Assembly: GCA_017889745.1 (NCBI GenBank)
Contig: JAGGAG010000008.1
Location: 1 to 28,967 of the forward strand
Direction: 5' to 3'
Origin: Gemmatimonadota bacterium
GTDB taxonomy: Bacteria > Gemmatimonadota > Gemmatimonadetes > Gemmatimonadales > GWC2-71-9
DNA length: 28,967 nt
This document shows, piece after piece, positions 15,640-23,730 of this stretch; position 1 is the first letter of the stretch; each line of letters opens with the position of its first letter. The notes below the pieces were generated by a model, which made no database searches, was not told the origin of the DNA, and saw only the letters and a program-made list of their open reading frames with translations. The position numbers and the translations under genes were made by a program.

Positions 15640-16886
15640 CCGACCCGCAGAAACAGCTCGTGGCCGCCATCGACCTTGGCACGACCAAGGTCGCGGCGGC
15701 CATCGCCGAAGCCACCGGCGATCCCCGGCAGCCTTCGGCGAAGGTGCTCGGTATCGGCGTGGAGCGCACCCAGGGCGTCCGGCGCGGGGTGGTGCGCGAC
15801 ATCGAGGAAGCGACCCGGGCGATCACCAAGGCGATGAGTGCCGCGCAGAAGATGGCGGGGGCCGAGATCGGCACGGTATACATCGGCGTCGCCGGGGAGC
15901 ACGTGGCCGGCCGCACCTCGCACGGCATGGTATCGGTGACGAGCGACGAGATCCGCACCAGCGACGTGGCCCGGGTCAACGACATGGCCAGCAACATCTC
16001 GTTCGGGCGGGACCACGAACTGCTGCACGCCATTCCGCTCGATTACCTGGTGGACCAGCAGGGGGGCATCACCGAGCCCATCGGCATGACCGGCTCCCGG
16101 CTGGAGGCCGAGGTGTACCTGGTCACCGTGCTGTCGAGCGTGCTCACCAACCTGAGGAAGTGCTCGGAACGGGCGGGCTTCCAGGTGGGCGAGTTCGTGC
16201 TCGAGCCACTGGCGACCTCGAAGGCGGTGCTGACGAGCGACGAGCGGGAACTCGGCTGTGCCATCGTGGAGCTGGGGGGCGGCTCGACCAACGTGGCCGT
16301 CTTCCAGCACGGGAAGATCCGGCACACGGCGTCGCTGCTCTGCGCCGGCGGCCACGTCACCAACGACATCGTGCACGGGCTGCAGGTGACCCAGGCCGAC
16401 GCGGAGCGGCTCAAGGAGCGGTCGGGGGCGGCCTGGGAACCGCTGGTGCCCGACACCGACATCATCGAGCTGCCGGGCACGCCGGGCCAGGGGGCCCGGA
16501 CGGCCCAGCGCCGGGTGCTCGCGCACATCATGCACGCCCGGATGCAGGAGACGCTGGAATACGCGCTCGACGAAATCAGCAAGGCCGGGTACCACCAGCA
16601 GCTTCCTGCCGGTATCATCCTGACGGGTGGCGGCGCGCTCGCCCCGGGCATCGTCGAACTGGCCCGCGAGGTGTTCGCGATGCCGGTGCGGGTGGGCATG
16701 CCGGGCCAGGGGCTGCGCGGCCTCGCCGACAGCCTGGAGACGCCCCGGATGGCGGTGCTGGCGGGGCTCCTGCTGTACGGCGCACGCCAGGAACTTTCAG
16801 GTGCCTTCGGTACCGGCGTCCGCCGGAACCGCACAGTTGAGAAACTCGTGACCCCGGTCAAGCGGTGGCTTCAGGACTTCTTCTGA
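15636..16886 (+). CDS. ftsA: Cell division protein FtsA
   Basis: This actin-fold ATPase tethers the FtsZ ring to the membrane. The ATG at 15636 overlaps the ftsQ stop and gives 416 residues; the frame is open further upstream but that part overlaps ftsQ. Visible elements are the phosphate-binding AAIDLGTTKVAA (about 9-20), the family's RGVVRDIEEAT, the HAIPLDYLVD segment, the second phosphate loop ELGGGSTNVAVF and the adenosine loop ILTGGGALAPG. The C-terminal amphipathic helix (VEKLVTPVKRWLQDFF) is the membrane-targeting sequence. ftsZ follows after ten bases that contain its ribosome site. Confidence 0.97.
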   Translation: MTDPQKQLVAAIDLGTTKVAAAIAEATGDPRQPSAKVLGIGVERTQGVRRGVVRDIEEATRAITKAMSAAQKMAGAEIGTVYIGVAGEHVAGRTSHGMVSVTSDEIRTSDVARVNDMASNISFGRDHELLHAIPLDYLVDQQGGITEPIGMTGSRLEAEVYLVTVLSSVLTNLRKCSERAGFQVGEFVLEPLATSKAVLTSDERELGCAIVELGGGSTNVAVFQHGKIRHTASLLCAGGHVTNDIVHGLQVTQADAERLKERSGAAWEPLVPDTDIIELPGTPGQGARTAQRRVLAHIMHARMQETLEYALDEISKAGYHQQLPAGIILTGGGALAPGIVELAREVFAMPVRVGMPGQGLRGLADSLETPRMAVLAGLLLYGARQELSGAFGTGVRRNRTVEKLVTPVKRWLQDFF

Positions 16887-16896
16887 GGAGGGGCGT

Positions 16897-18069
16897 GTGT
16901 CCGGAATGATCTTCGAGTTCGAGGACGCGGAGCGGAACGCGCAGAGCGCCCGGATGAAGGTGGTCGGCATCGGCGGCGGCGGCGGGAACGCCGTCAACCG
17001 CATGATCGACGAGAACCTCCAGGGCGTGGACTTCATCTCGGTCAACACCGACGCCCAGGCGCTGACCCGGTCGAAGGCGAGCCACAAGATCCAGATCGGC
17101 AAGCGGCTCACCCGCGGGCTCGGCGCCGGGGCCCGGCCCGAGATCGGGCGCCAGGCCATCGAGGAAGACCGGGCCGAAGTGCTCGAGGCGCTGCAGGGCG
17201 CCGACATGGTGTTCGTCACCTGTGGCATGGGCGGCGGCACCGGCACGGGCGCGGCGCCGATCATTGCCGAGCTGGCCCGCGAGGTCTCGGCGCTGACGGT
17301 CGGCATCGTGACGCGGCCGTTCCAGTTCGAGGGCAAGAAGCGCACGTTGCAGGCGGAAATGGGCATCGCCGAGATGCGGAAGAACGTCGACACCATGATC
17401 GTGGTGCCGAACGAGCGGCTCCTCGCCATCGTGGGCAAGGGGACGCAGTTCCTCGAGGCGCTCAAGAAGGCCGACGAGGTGCTGCTGCACGCCACGCAGG
17501 GCATTTCCCGGCTCATCACCACCACCGGCATCATCAACGTCGACTTCGCGGACGTGCGCACCGTCATGCAGAACGGCGGCGCCGCGCTCATGGGCACCGG
17601 CATCGGCCGGGGCGAGAACCGCGCGCTCGAGGCGGCGCAGCAGGCCATCTCCAGCCCGCTGCTCGACAACGTGTCGATCACCGGCGCCTCGGCGGTGCTG
17701 CTCAACATCGTGGGCGGCGACGACCTGACTCTCGGCGAAGCGACCACCATCAGCGAGATCGTGCACGAGGCGGTGGGCGAGGACGCGGAGATCATCTTCG
17801 GCGCGGGCAACGACCCGGCCATGCAGGGCGAGATCCGGGTCACGGTCATCGCGACCGGGTTCGACCGGCAGCGTGACGACGTGCGCCCGAGCGGGGTCAT
17901 CTCATTCCCCGGCAGAAAGCGCGCTCCGTTTGTGGAGGAGCGTGGTGCTCCCGCCACCCCACCGCCAGCGACTGTGCGCCCCATGCGCCAGCCGCACCCG
18001 CAACCGCCGCCGGGGGCCGACGTGCCGGACATGGAGATCCCCACCTTCATCCGTCGCCAGATGGATTGA
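16897..18069 (+). CDS. ftsZ: Cell division GTPase FtsZ
   Basis: This tubulin-like GTPase forms the Z-ring. The 390-residue sequence has the N-terminal GIGGGGGNAVNRM motif, the tubulin signature GGGTGTG (112-118), TRPFQFEGKKR, the T7-loop region NVDFADVRTVM with its catalytic Asp residues, and a flexible proline-rich linker (about 335-375). The conserved C-terminal peptide, ending IPTFIRRQ, binds FtsA and other partners. The GTG at 16897 follows a good ribosome site (GAGGAGGGG). The stop overlaps the next gene's ATG by one base (TGATG), so the peptidase downstream is probably translated with it. Confidence 0.98.
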   Translation: MSGMIFEFEDAERNAQSARMKVVGIGGGGGNAVNRMIDENLQGVDFISVNTDAQALTRSKASHKIQIGKRLTRGLGAGARPEIGRQAIEEDRAEVLEALQGADMVFVTCGMGGGTGTGAAPIIAELAREVSALTVGIVTRPFQFEGKKRTLQAEMGIAEMRKNVDTMIVVPNERLLAIVGKGTQFLEALKKADEVLLHATQGISRLITTTGIINVDFADVRTVMQNGGAALMGTGIGRGENRALEAAQQAISSPLLDNVSITGASAVLLNIVGGDDLTLGEATTISEIVHEAVGEDAEIIFGAGNDPAMQGEIRVTVIATGFDRQRDDVRPSGVISFPGRKRAPFVEERGAPATPPPATVRPMRQPHPQPPPGADVPDMEIPTFIRRQMD

Positions 18070-19331
18070 TGCGGCTTCGATACCTCGTTGCCGCCGTGGT
18101 CACACTGGCGTTCGCCCTTGGCGGACGCCAGTTGTGGTATCGAAACCGTCCATCGCCAACCATCGCTCCTGGCGTCCTCGCCCTGGATTCCACCCCGCCG
18201 GCCATCGAGTCACCCGATACGCTGCACCGCGGCGAGACGCTGGCGCACCTCTTCGCGCGGCACGGGCTGGGCGCGGCGGAAGTGAAGCACGTGGCCTCGA
18301 TGCTCGATCCCAGAAAGCTCCGGGCGGGGCTCGTGTTCCACGTGCGCCGCCCGCATGCCGACTCGGCGCCCGACCAGATCAGCGTACGCACCGGCCCGGA
18401 GCAGCGAGTCAGGCTGACGCGGCTCCCGGCCACCTGGCTCGCCACCGCGGAGCCGATCCGGTGGTATGTGGACACCGTGCGGTATGCCGGGTCGATCGAG
18501 TCGTCGCTGTACGAGGCGCTCGACCGCGCAGTGCCGTGGTCGTCGCTCGCCAGCGAGGAGCGGATGAAGCTCGCGTGGGAGCTGGCCGACGTGTTCGCGT
18601 GGCAGCTCGACTTCAGCCGCGACCTGCAACCGGGCGACAAGTTCCGGGTGGTGCTCGAGCGGCGCACGTCGGAAGAGGGGGAGACGCAGGTGGGCAGCGT
18701 GCTCGCGGCCGACCTCGAGGTGAACGGCAGGCCAGTGAGCGCCTTCCGCTTCAGCGAGAAAGACAAGCCGGGATTCTTCGACGCCGCGGGGCTCTCGCTG
18801 CGGCGCGCGTTCCTGCGGGCGCCGGTGGAGTTCCGGCGCATCTCGAGTCGCTTCAACCGCGCGCGGATGCACCCGGTACTCGGGTATGCGCGGCGGCACG
18901 AGGGTACCGACTACGCCGCCGATCCGGGCACGCCGGTGATGTCGGCGGGCGACGGGACGGTGGTGAGCACCGGGTGGAGCGGGGGCTACGGCAACATGGT
19001 GGTGGTACGTCACCGCAGCGGGATCACGACACGCTATGGCCACCTGCGCGGGTTTGCCGCGGGTGTGCGAGCCGGGGCGAGCGTGTCGCAGGGCGAGGTC
19101 ATCGGGTATGTCGGGTCGACGGGGCTCGCGACCGGGCCGCACCTGCACTACGAGTTCCGGGTGAACGGTGCGGCGCGGGATCCCTCGCGGGTGGACCTGG
19201 GCAACGGTGAACCGATCGCGCCGTCACTCAAGCCCGCGTTCGATGCCGATCGAGTACTGCTGACCCACCTGCTGCTGGCCCAGCCAGTCACCGCGGTGGC
19301 GACGAAGCCAGCAAACGCGCCGCCGCCGTAA
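18069..19331 (+). CDS. M23-family (LytM) peptidoglycan endopeptidase, MepM-like
   Basis: The 420-residue protein has an N-terminal membrane anchor or uncleaved signal (about 4-19) and a LysM/OapA-like region (LHRGETLAHLFARHG, about 52-66). A central domain similar to the Csd3/MepM N-terminal domains comes next. The C-terminal LytM zinc peptidase domain (about 268-385) carries zinc ligands in HEGTD (His277, Asp281) and in HLH (His358 to His360), plus the RYGHL block. Intact motifs suggest an active D,D-endopeptidase that cleaves cross-links during growth or septation. I chose the ATG at 18069, overlapping the ftsZ stop, rather than the TTG one codon upstream. Linkage to ftsZ suggests a role in daughter-cell separation, but that is inference. 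Confidence 0.93.
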   Translation: MRLRYLVAAVVTLAFALGGRQLWYRNRPSPTIAPGVLALDSTPPAIESPDTLHRGETLAHLFARHGLGAAEVKHVASMLDPRKLRAGLVFHVRRPHADSAPDQISVRTGPEQRVRLTRLPATWLATAEPIRWYVDTVRYAGSIESSLYEALDRAVPWSSLASEERMKLAWELADVFAWQLDFSRDLQPGDKFRVVLERRTSEEGETQVGSVLAADLEVNGRPVSAFRFSEKDKPGFFDAAGLSLRRAFLRAPVEFRRISSRFNRARMHPVLGYARRHEGTDYAADPGTPVMSAGDGTVVSTGWSGGYGNMVVVRHRSGITTRYGHLRGFAAGVRAGASVSQGEVIGYVGSTGLATGPHLHYEFRVNGAARDPSRVDLGNGEPIAPSLKPAFDADRVLLTHLLLAQPVTAVATKPANAPPP

Positions 19332-19516
19332 TCTCCGGGTCAGGGCGCCGCTTCCCCGGCAGTTCTCCCGCCGTTTGTAAAGCTTTCTTCCTTTTCTCGT
19401 TGCTGGCCCGCATGTTCATACCGCACTGCGGCATCTCAGCCCTATCCAGGGGTGCCAGAGGCGGGGACGGAATGAGTTGCTGGCCACAGGCAGGACGAAC
19501 CCGAGGAGCACCGAGG

Positions 19517-22168
19517 ATGAGGAGCATGACTGCAGCAGCCAAGGTCATCATTGGTGCCACCGCCCTGCTCGTGGGAACTCTTGCGGCCGTACCGCTGGCG
19601 GCGCAGGTGGTGACCGGAACGCCGGGATCGCCCAGCGCCACGACCACGATCAACGGGGCACAGATCCCGACGGGCCAGCCGCCATTCGGCGGCGTGATCA
19701 AGGAGAGCGCCAGGCAATCGACGCCGTGGTGGGCGCCGCGCATCGTGCCGCCCGAGGGCGCGCCCAATGTGCTGCTCATCATGACCGACGACCAGGGCTA
19801 CGGCGTGCCAGGCACCTTCGGTGGCGTGATCCCGACACCGGCACTGGATCGCATCGCGAAGGCCGGGCTGCGCTATACGCAGTTCCACTCCACGGCCCTC
19901 TGCTCCCCCACCCGGGCGGCACTCATCACCGGGCGCAATCACCACTCCGTCGGCTCGGGCGTCATCGGTGAGCTGTCCACCGGCTTCCCGGGATACAACT
20001 CGGTCATCGGACCGGAGAACGCCACGATCGGCCGGATCCTCGAGGACAACGGCTACGCGACGTCCTGGTTCGGGAAGAACCACAATACGCCGGGATTCCA
20101 GTACAGCAGCGCCGCCGGCCCGTTCGAGCAGTGGCCCTCGGGGATGGGCTTCCAGTACTTCTACGGCTTCATGGGCGGCGAGACCGACCAGTGGCAGCCG
20201 TACCTGTTCCGCGACCACTCGCAGATCTTCCCCTGGATCGGCAAGCCGGGCTACAACCTCATCACCGACATGGCCGACGACGCCATCCGGTACATGAGCG
20301 AGCTCAACGCAGCCGCGCCGGACAAGCCCTTCTTCGTCTACTACGTGCCGGGCGGCACCCACTCGCCCCACCAACCCAAGCCCGAATGGATCGAGAGGTT
20401 CAAGGGCAAGTTCGACATGGGCTTCGAGAGGCTGCGCGACTCGATCTTCGCCAACCAGAAGCGGCTGGGCGTGATCCCGGCCAATACCCGGCTCACCCCG
20501 TGGCCGGCCGACCTGCCCAAGTGGGATACGCTCAAGCCGGTGCAGAAGAAGATCTTCACGCGCCAGGCGGAGGTGTTCGCCGGGTACACTGCCTATACCG
20601 ACTACGAAATCGGGCGGGTGATCCAGGCGGTGCAGGACATGGGCAAGCTCGACAACACGCTGATCATCTACATCGACGGCGACAATGGCACGAGCCCCGA
20701 GGGCGGGGTCGAGGGCACCTTCAACCAGCTGACCGCCTACAACGGCATTTTCAATCTTCCCGAGGCGGTGCAGCTCCTGCACTACCGCGCCCTGGGAACC
20801 GACAAGACCTACCCGCACATGTCGGCGGCCTGGACGTGGGCATTCGACACACCGTTCAAGTGGACCAAGCAGGTGGCGTCGCACTTCGGCGGTACCCGGC
20901 AGGGAGTGGCTATTTCCTGGCCGGGCCACATCACCGACGAGGGCGGCATTCGCTCGCAGTTCCACCATGTGATCGACATCGTCCCGACGATCCTCGAAGC
21001 CACAGGGATCAGGGCACCGGACATGGTCAACGGGATCAAGCAGCGCCCGATCGAAGGCGTGAGCATGCTCTACACCTTCGGCCACGCGAACGCGAATGCA
21101 CCGTCGAGACGGGAAACTCAGTACTTCGAGATGGTAGGCAACCGCGCCATCTACCATGACGGCTGGATTGCGGCCACGACGCCACCCGCTCCGCCATGGG
21201 AACTGGGGACGGGCACGCTGCCCGACGTCACCACTGGCTACAGGTGGGAACTGTACAACATTGCCGACGACTATTCGGAGAACAACGACCTTGCCGCCGC
21301 CAATCCCGCGAAGCTGGCGGAGATGCAGGCGCTGTTCCTCTCGGAGGCCGCGAAGTACAACGTCTTCCCGCTGGATAACTCGGGCTTCTCGCGCCTGCTG
21401 ACGCCGCGGCCGAGCGCGGTGGCCGGGAAGACGGAATTTACGTACAGCGGAGTCAACCCGGGCATCCCGGTCGGCAACGCGCCCAGCATCCTGGACCGCG
21501 ACTATACCGTCACTGCGCAGGTCACCGTCCCCAAGGGCGGCGCGGAGGGAATGATCGCGACGCTGGGCGGGCGCTTCGGGGGGTACGGCCTGTATCTCAG
21601 CCGGAGCTTCAACTGGTGGTTCCGCGAGACGCTGTTCCGCCGGGTGGGCGTGGGGTTGCTGGCCCTGGGGCTGGTCCTGAGCCTCTTCGGAAAGGGCGGA
21701 ATGTGGTCACGCGGGTTGACGTACTTCGGGGCAGCGTGGGTGCTCGTCGTGTTCGGTGCCGGGATCGTGGGCATGGGACGCGGCAAGCCGGTGTTCCTCT
21801 ACAACTTCCTGGACCTGGAGCGGTTCAAGTGGGAGGGCCCGTCGCTCAGCGCCGGCACGCACACGATCGTCTTCGACTTCAAGTACGACGGCCCCGGCCC
21901 GGCCAAGGGCGGCACCGGCGTGCTGAGCGTTGACGGCAAGGAGGTGGATCGCAAGTCGGTCAAGCACACGATCCCGTTGATGATGACCATCGACGAGACC
22001 TTCGACATCGGGAGCGATACCCGGACGCCGGTGGACGACCATGCGTACCAGGTACCGTTCAACTTCACCGGCACGATCGACACGCTGCGGATCAAGCTCG
22101 GACCGGAGCAGCTTTCCGAGCCCGAGAAGCAGGCCGCCGCGGCAACGGTGGCCGCGGCGAACAACTAG
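19517..22168 (+). CDS. Secreted C-type arylsulfatase with a membrane-helix insertion in its C-terminal domain
   Basis: The 883-residue enzyme starts at the ATG at 19517, with GAGGAG at 19503-19508. A signal peptide (about 1-30, ending PLAAQ) directs export. The sulfatase fold shows the metal-binding TDDQGYG (Asp91, Asp92), the CSPTR signature with Cys129 as the site converted to formylglycine, TGRNHHS, and DGDNGTSPEGG (Asp387 to Asn390). It should hydrolyse sulfate esters in the periplasm; the substrate is unknown. The C-terminal jelly-roll-like domain (about 660-880) is split near residue 697 by about 59 residues forming two hydrophobic helices. The domain then resumes at GKPVFLYNFLDLERF. 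A formylglycine-generating enzyme is needed but is not in the window. The gene converges on the next one. Confidence 0.93.
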   Translation: MRSMTAAAKVIIGATALLVGTLAAVPLAAQVVTGTPGSPSATTTINGAQIPTGQPPFGGVIKESARQSTPWWAPRIVPPEGAPNVLLIMTDDQGYGVPGTFGGVIPTPALDRIAKAGLRYTQFHSTALCSPTRAALITGRNHHSVGSGVIGELSTGFPGYNSVIGPENATIGRILEDNGYATSWFGKNHNTPGFQYSSAAGPFEQWPSGMGFQYFYGFMGGETDQWQPYLFRDHSQIFPWIGKPGYNLITDMADDAIRYMSELNAAAPDKPFFVYYVPGGTHSPHQPKPEWIERFKGKFDMGFERLRDSIFANQKRLGVIPANTRLTPWPADLPKWDTLKPVQKKIFTRQAEVFAGYTAYTDYEIGRVIQAVQDMGKLDNTLIIYIDGDNGTSPEGGVEGTFNQLTAYNGIFNLPEAVQLLHYRALGTDKTYPHMSAAWTWAFDTPFKWTKQVASHFGGTRQGVAISWPGHITDEGGIRSQFHHVIDIVPTILEATGIRAPDMVNGIKQRPIEGVSMLYTFGHANANAPSRRETQYFEMVGNRAIYHDGWIAATTPPAPPWELGTGTLPDVTTGYRWELYNIADDYSENNDLAAANPAKLAEMQALFLSEAAKYNVFPLDNSGFSRLLTPRPSAVAGKTEFTYSGVNPGIPVGNAPSILDRDYTVTAQVTVPKGGAEGMIATLGGRFGGYGLYLSRSFNWWFRETLFRRVGVGLLALGLVLSLFGKGGMWSRGLTYFGAAWVLVVFGAGIVGMGRGKPVFLYNFLDLERFKWEGPSLSAGTHTIVFDFKYDGPGPAKGGTGVLSVDGKEVDRKSVKHTIPLMMTIDETFDIGSDTRTPVDDHAYQVPFNFTGTIDTLRIKLGPEQLSEPEKQAAAATVAAANN

Positions 22169-22174
22169 GCGGTC

Positions 22175-22669
22175 TCAGAAGCTGAACCCCAGTTCCGCCC
22201 CGAACACGAACACCGCCCTGCCGTTGGCCAGGTCGAGGTTCACATTGGGGCCGAGACTCCACCGCTCCTTGATCTCAAAGTCGTAGTCCGCGCCGAGCCG
22301 CAGCACGAACGCCGACTCGTCTTCCGCCTCGATGCGCTCAAACCCTGGCGCGATATCGAGGCGCATCGGTGGTAGCGGATGCCAGTAGAGCGCGCCCGCC
22401 GCGATAAAGGCCCGCTCACCCCCGAAGGCCTTGTCGATGATCACGCCTACCCCGAAAAGCGGGCCCAGCCGCCGTTCGTAGTCGAGGCCGAGGGTGAAGG
22501 CAGTCCCTTCGTGTTCCACCGTTCCACCAACGAACCCCGAGAGCTTGTTGCGGAATCGTGGCGCGGACTCCGACGACTCCGGTGCCGCGCCTTCCTCCTG
22601 CGCCGCTCCGACGGCGGGTACGGTTACGGCAAGCGTCCCGAGCAGGGCCGCGGTGCGGAAGGGGTTCAT
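22175..22669 (-). CDS. Small outer-membrane beta-barrel-like protein
   Basis: This 164-residue protein of unknown function has a signal peptide (MNPFRTAALL and a hydrophobic core, cleavage near VGAAQ). A short acidic linker follows, then alternating polar/hydrophobic strands: FVGGTVEHEG, FTLGLDYERRLG, VLRLGADYDFEI and VFVFGAELGFSF. The C-terminal Phe preceded by alternating residues is the usual outer-membrane insertion signal. The size fits an eight-strand barrel. The start was set at the complement of the CAT at 22667-22669 because a GAGG ribosome site lies seven bases upstream on that strand; the frame runs on further but overlaps hisA. It ends six bases from the sulfatase stop (convergent) and shares a 98-base upstream region with hisA (divergent). 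Confidence 0.75.
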   Translation of the reverse strand: MNPFRTAALLGTLAVTVPAVGAAQEEGAAPESSESAPRFRNKLSGFVGGTVEHEGTAFTLGLDYERRLGPLFGVGVIIDKAFGGERAFIAAGALYWHPLPPMRLDIAPGFERIEAEDESAFVLRLGADYDFEIKERWSLGPNVNLDLANGRAVFVFGAELGFSF

Positions 22670-22767
22670 GAAGATCCTCGAGAAGGTGGGACGCTGGTCG
22701 CCGTGGCAGAAGAGCCCCATTAGCTTGCCGTGCTCGACCGCGCCTGTCCACTCAACCTTAGCACCGG

Positions 22768-23499
22768 TTGCGCGTGATTCTCTATCCTGCCATAGACCTT
22801 CGTCGCGGCCGCGTGGTGCGCCTGACTCAAGGCAGCGCCGCGAAGGAAACCGTGTATTCCCACGACCCGGTGGCCCAGGCCCAGGCGTTCGTAGCCGACG
22901 GAGCATCGTGGCTCCACGTGGTCGACCTCGACCGCGCATTCGGGGACGGTGACAACCTGCGGGTAATGGCATCACTCGTTGCCGCGCTGGGGCCGGAGGT
23001 GAGCGTGCAGGCCGGTGGGGGCTTTCGCACCCTGGTGACGATCGGGGCCGCCATCGAGGCCGGGATGGCCCGGGTGGTAATCGGCACCGCCGCCGTGCGG
23101 ACCCCGGAACTGCTCGTCGAGGCGGTGGCGGCGGTGGGCGCCAACCGGCTCGCGGTGGGCCTCGATGCCCGGGCAGGAATGGTGGCGGTGCGGGGCTGGA
23201 CCGAGCGCACAGGTGTGCGAGTGGAGGAGGCCGCGCGCCGGGCTATCGACGCTCGCATCAGGACCATCGTCTATACGGATATCGAGCGGGACGGCATGCT
23301 GACCGGGCCCGACCTCGAGGGGTGCCAGGCCCTCATCGGGCTCGGGGCACAGGTGATTGCCAGCGGCGGGTTCGCGACCGTGGAGCACGTGATCGCGGCG
23401 CGGGACGCCGGGTGTGCCGGGGCGATCCTGGGGCGGTCGCTGTATGAGAAGACGATGACCTTCCCTGATGCACTGGCGGCCACGCTTTCGACAACGTGA
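22768..23499 (+). CDS. hisA: ProFAR isomerase HisA (histidine biosynthesis)
   Basis: HisA performs the Amadori rearrangement of N'-ProFAR to PRFAR, the fourth step of histidine synthesis. The 243-residue TIM barrel has the phosphate-binding and catalytic signatures of the family: YPAIDLRRGRVVRL (catalytic Asp10), GGGFRT, GTAAV, GLDAR (Asp133, the second catalytic Asp), YTDIERDGMLTGPD (Thr170, Asp175) and ASGGF. The start is uncertain: TTG at 22768 or GTG at 22774 both give a good N-terminus, and neither has a clear ribosome site. No other his gene is in the window, so this copy stands alone. Tryptophan-pathway PriA enzymes look alike, so a dual role cannot be excluded. The TGA stop lies in a GTGAACG repeat. 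Confidence 0.92.
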   Translation: MRVILYPAIDLRRGRVVRLTQGSAAKETVYSHDPVAQAQAFVADGASWLHVVDLDRAFGDGDNLRVMASLVAALGPEVSVQAGGGFRTLVTIGAAIEAGMARVVIGTAAVRTPELLVEAVAAVGANRLAVGLDARAGMVAVRGWTERTGVRVEEAARRAIDARIRTIVYTDIERDGMLTGPDLEGCQALIGLGAQVIASGGFATVEHVIAARDAGCAGAILGRSLYEKTMTFPDALAATLSTT

Positions 23500-23544
23500 A
23501 CGATCAACGGTGAACGGGATCTTGAGCTGACGCTCCCGTTCGCC
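23496..23544 (+). repeat. Heptad repeats and hairpin at the 3' end of hisA
   Basis: GTGAACG, ATCAACG and GTGAACG follow each other at 23496-23516, and the hisA stop is inside the first unit. GGTGAACGGGA (23509-23519) then pairs with TCCCGTTCGCC (23534-23544), an 11-bp stem with one G-T wobble and a 14-base loop. The layout matches the ftsW-murG hairpin. No T-tract follows. Confidence 0.75.
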
Positions 23545-23644
23545 AAGCACCGTTCGCGCCGTCCGGTTCCGGCCAACCAATTTCCCCCAGCATCGGTCTC
23601 AACTAGAGGCGACCCGACGCGATTGGTCTGGTCGCATCCTTCCG

Positions 23645-23684
23645 AGTTCGTTCCGAACTGAAACCTCACGGGGGCAAGCCCCGT
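23645..23684 (+). promoter_or_regulatory. Two small stem-loops in the leader of the efflux operon
   Basis: AGTTCG (23645-23650) pairs with CGAACT (23654-23659) around a TTC loop, and ACGGGG (23668-23673) pairs with CCCCGT (23679-23684) around GCAAG. They lie 47-86 bases before the adaptor gene. They could be a leader RNA structure or operator sites; I see no match to a riboswitch I know. The rest of 23545-23730 shows no gene and no convincing promoter hexamers. Confidence 0.35.
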
Positions 23685-23730
23685 AAGTGGTTCCATCCGC
23701 CCCACATGCATCCCAGCCGGAGCAGCATCA

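Noticed and set aside
19332..19516. Small gene or RNA in the 185-base gap before the sulfatase
   Set aside because: Upstream in-frame codons lack a ribosome site or signal peptide of their own, and no stable hairpin or clear promoter pair was found; I see only probable untranslated sequence.
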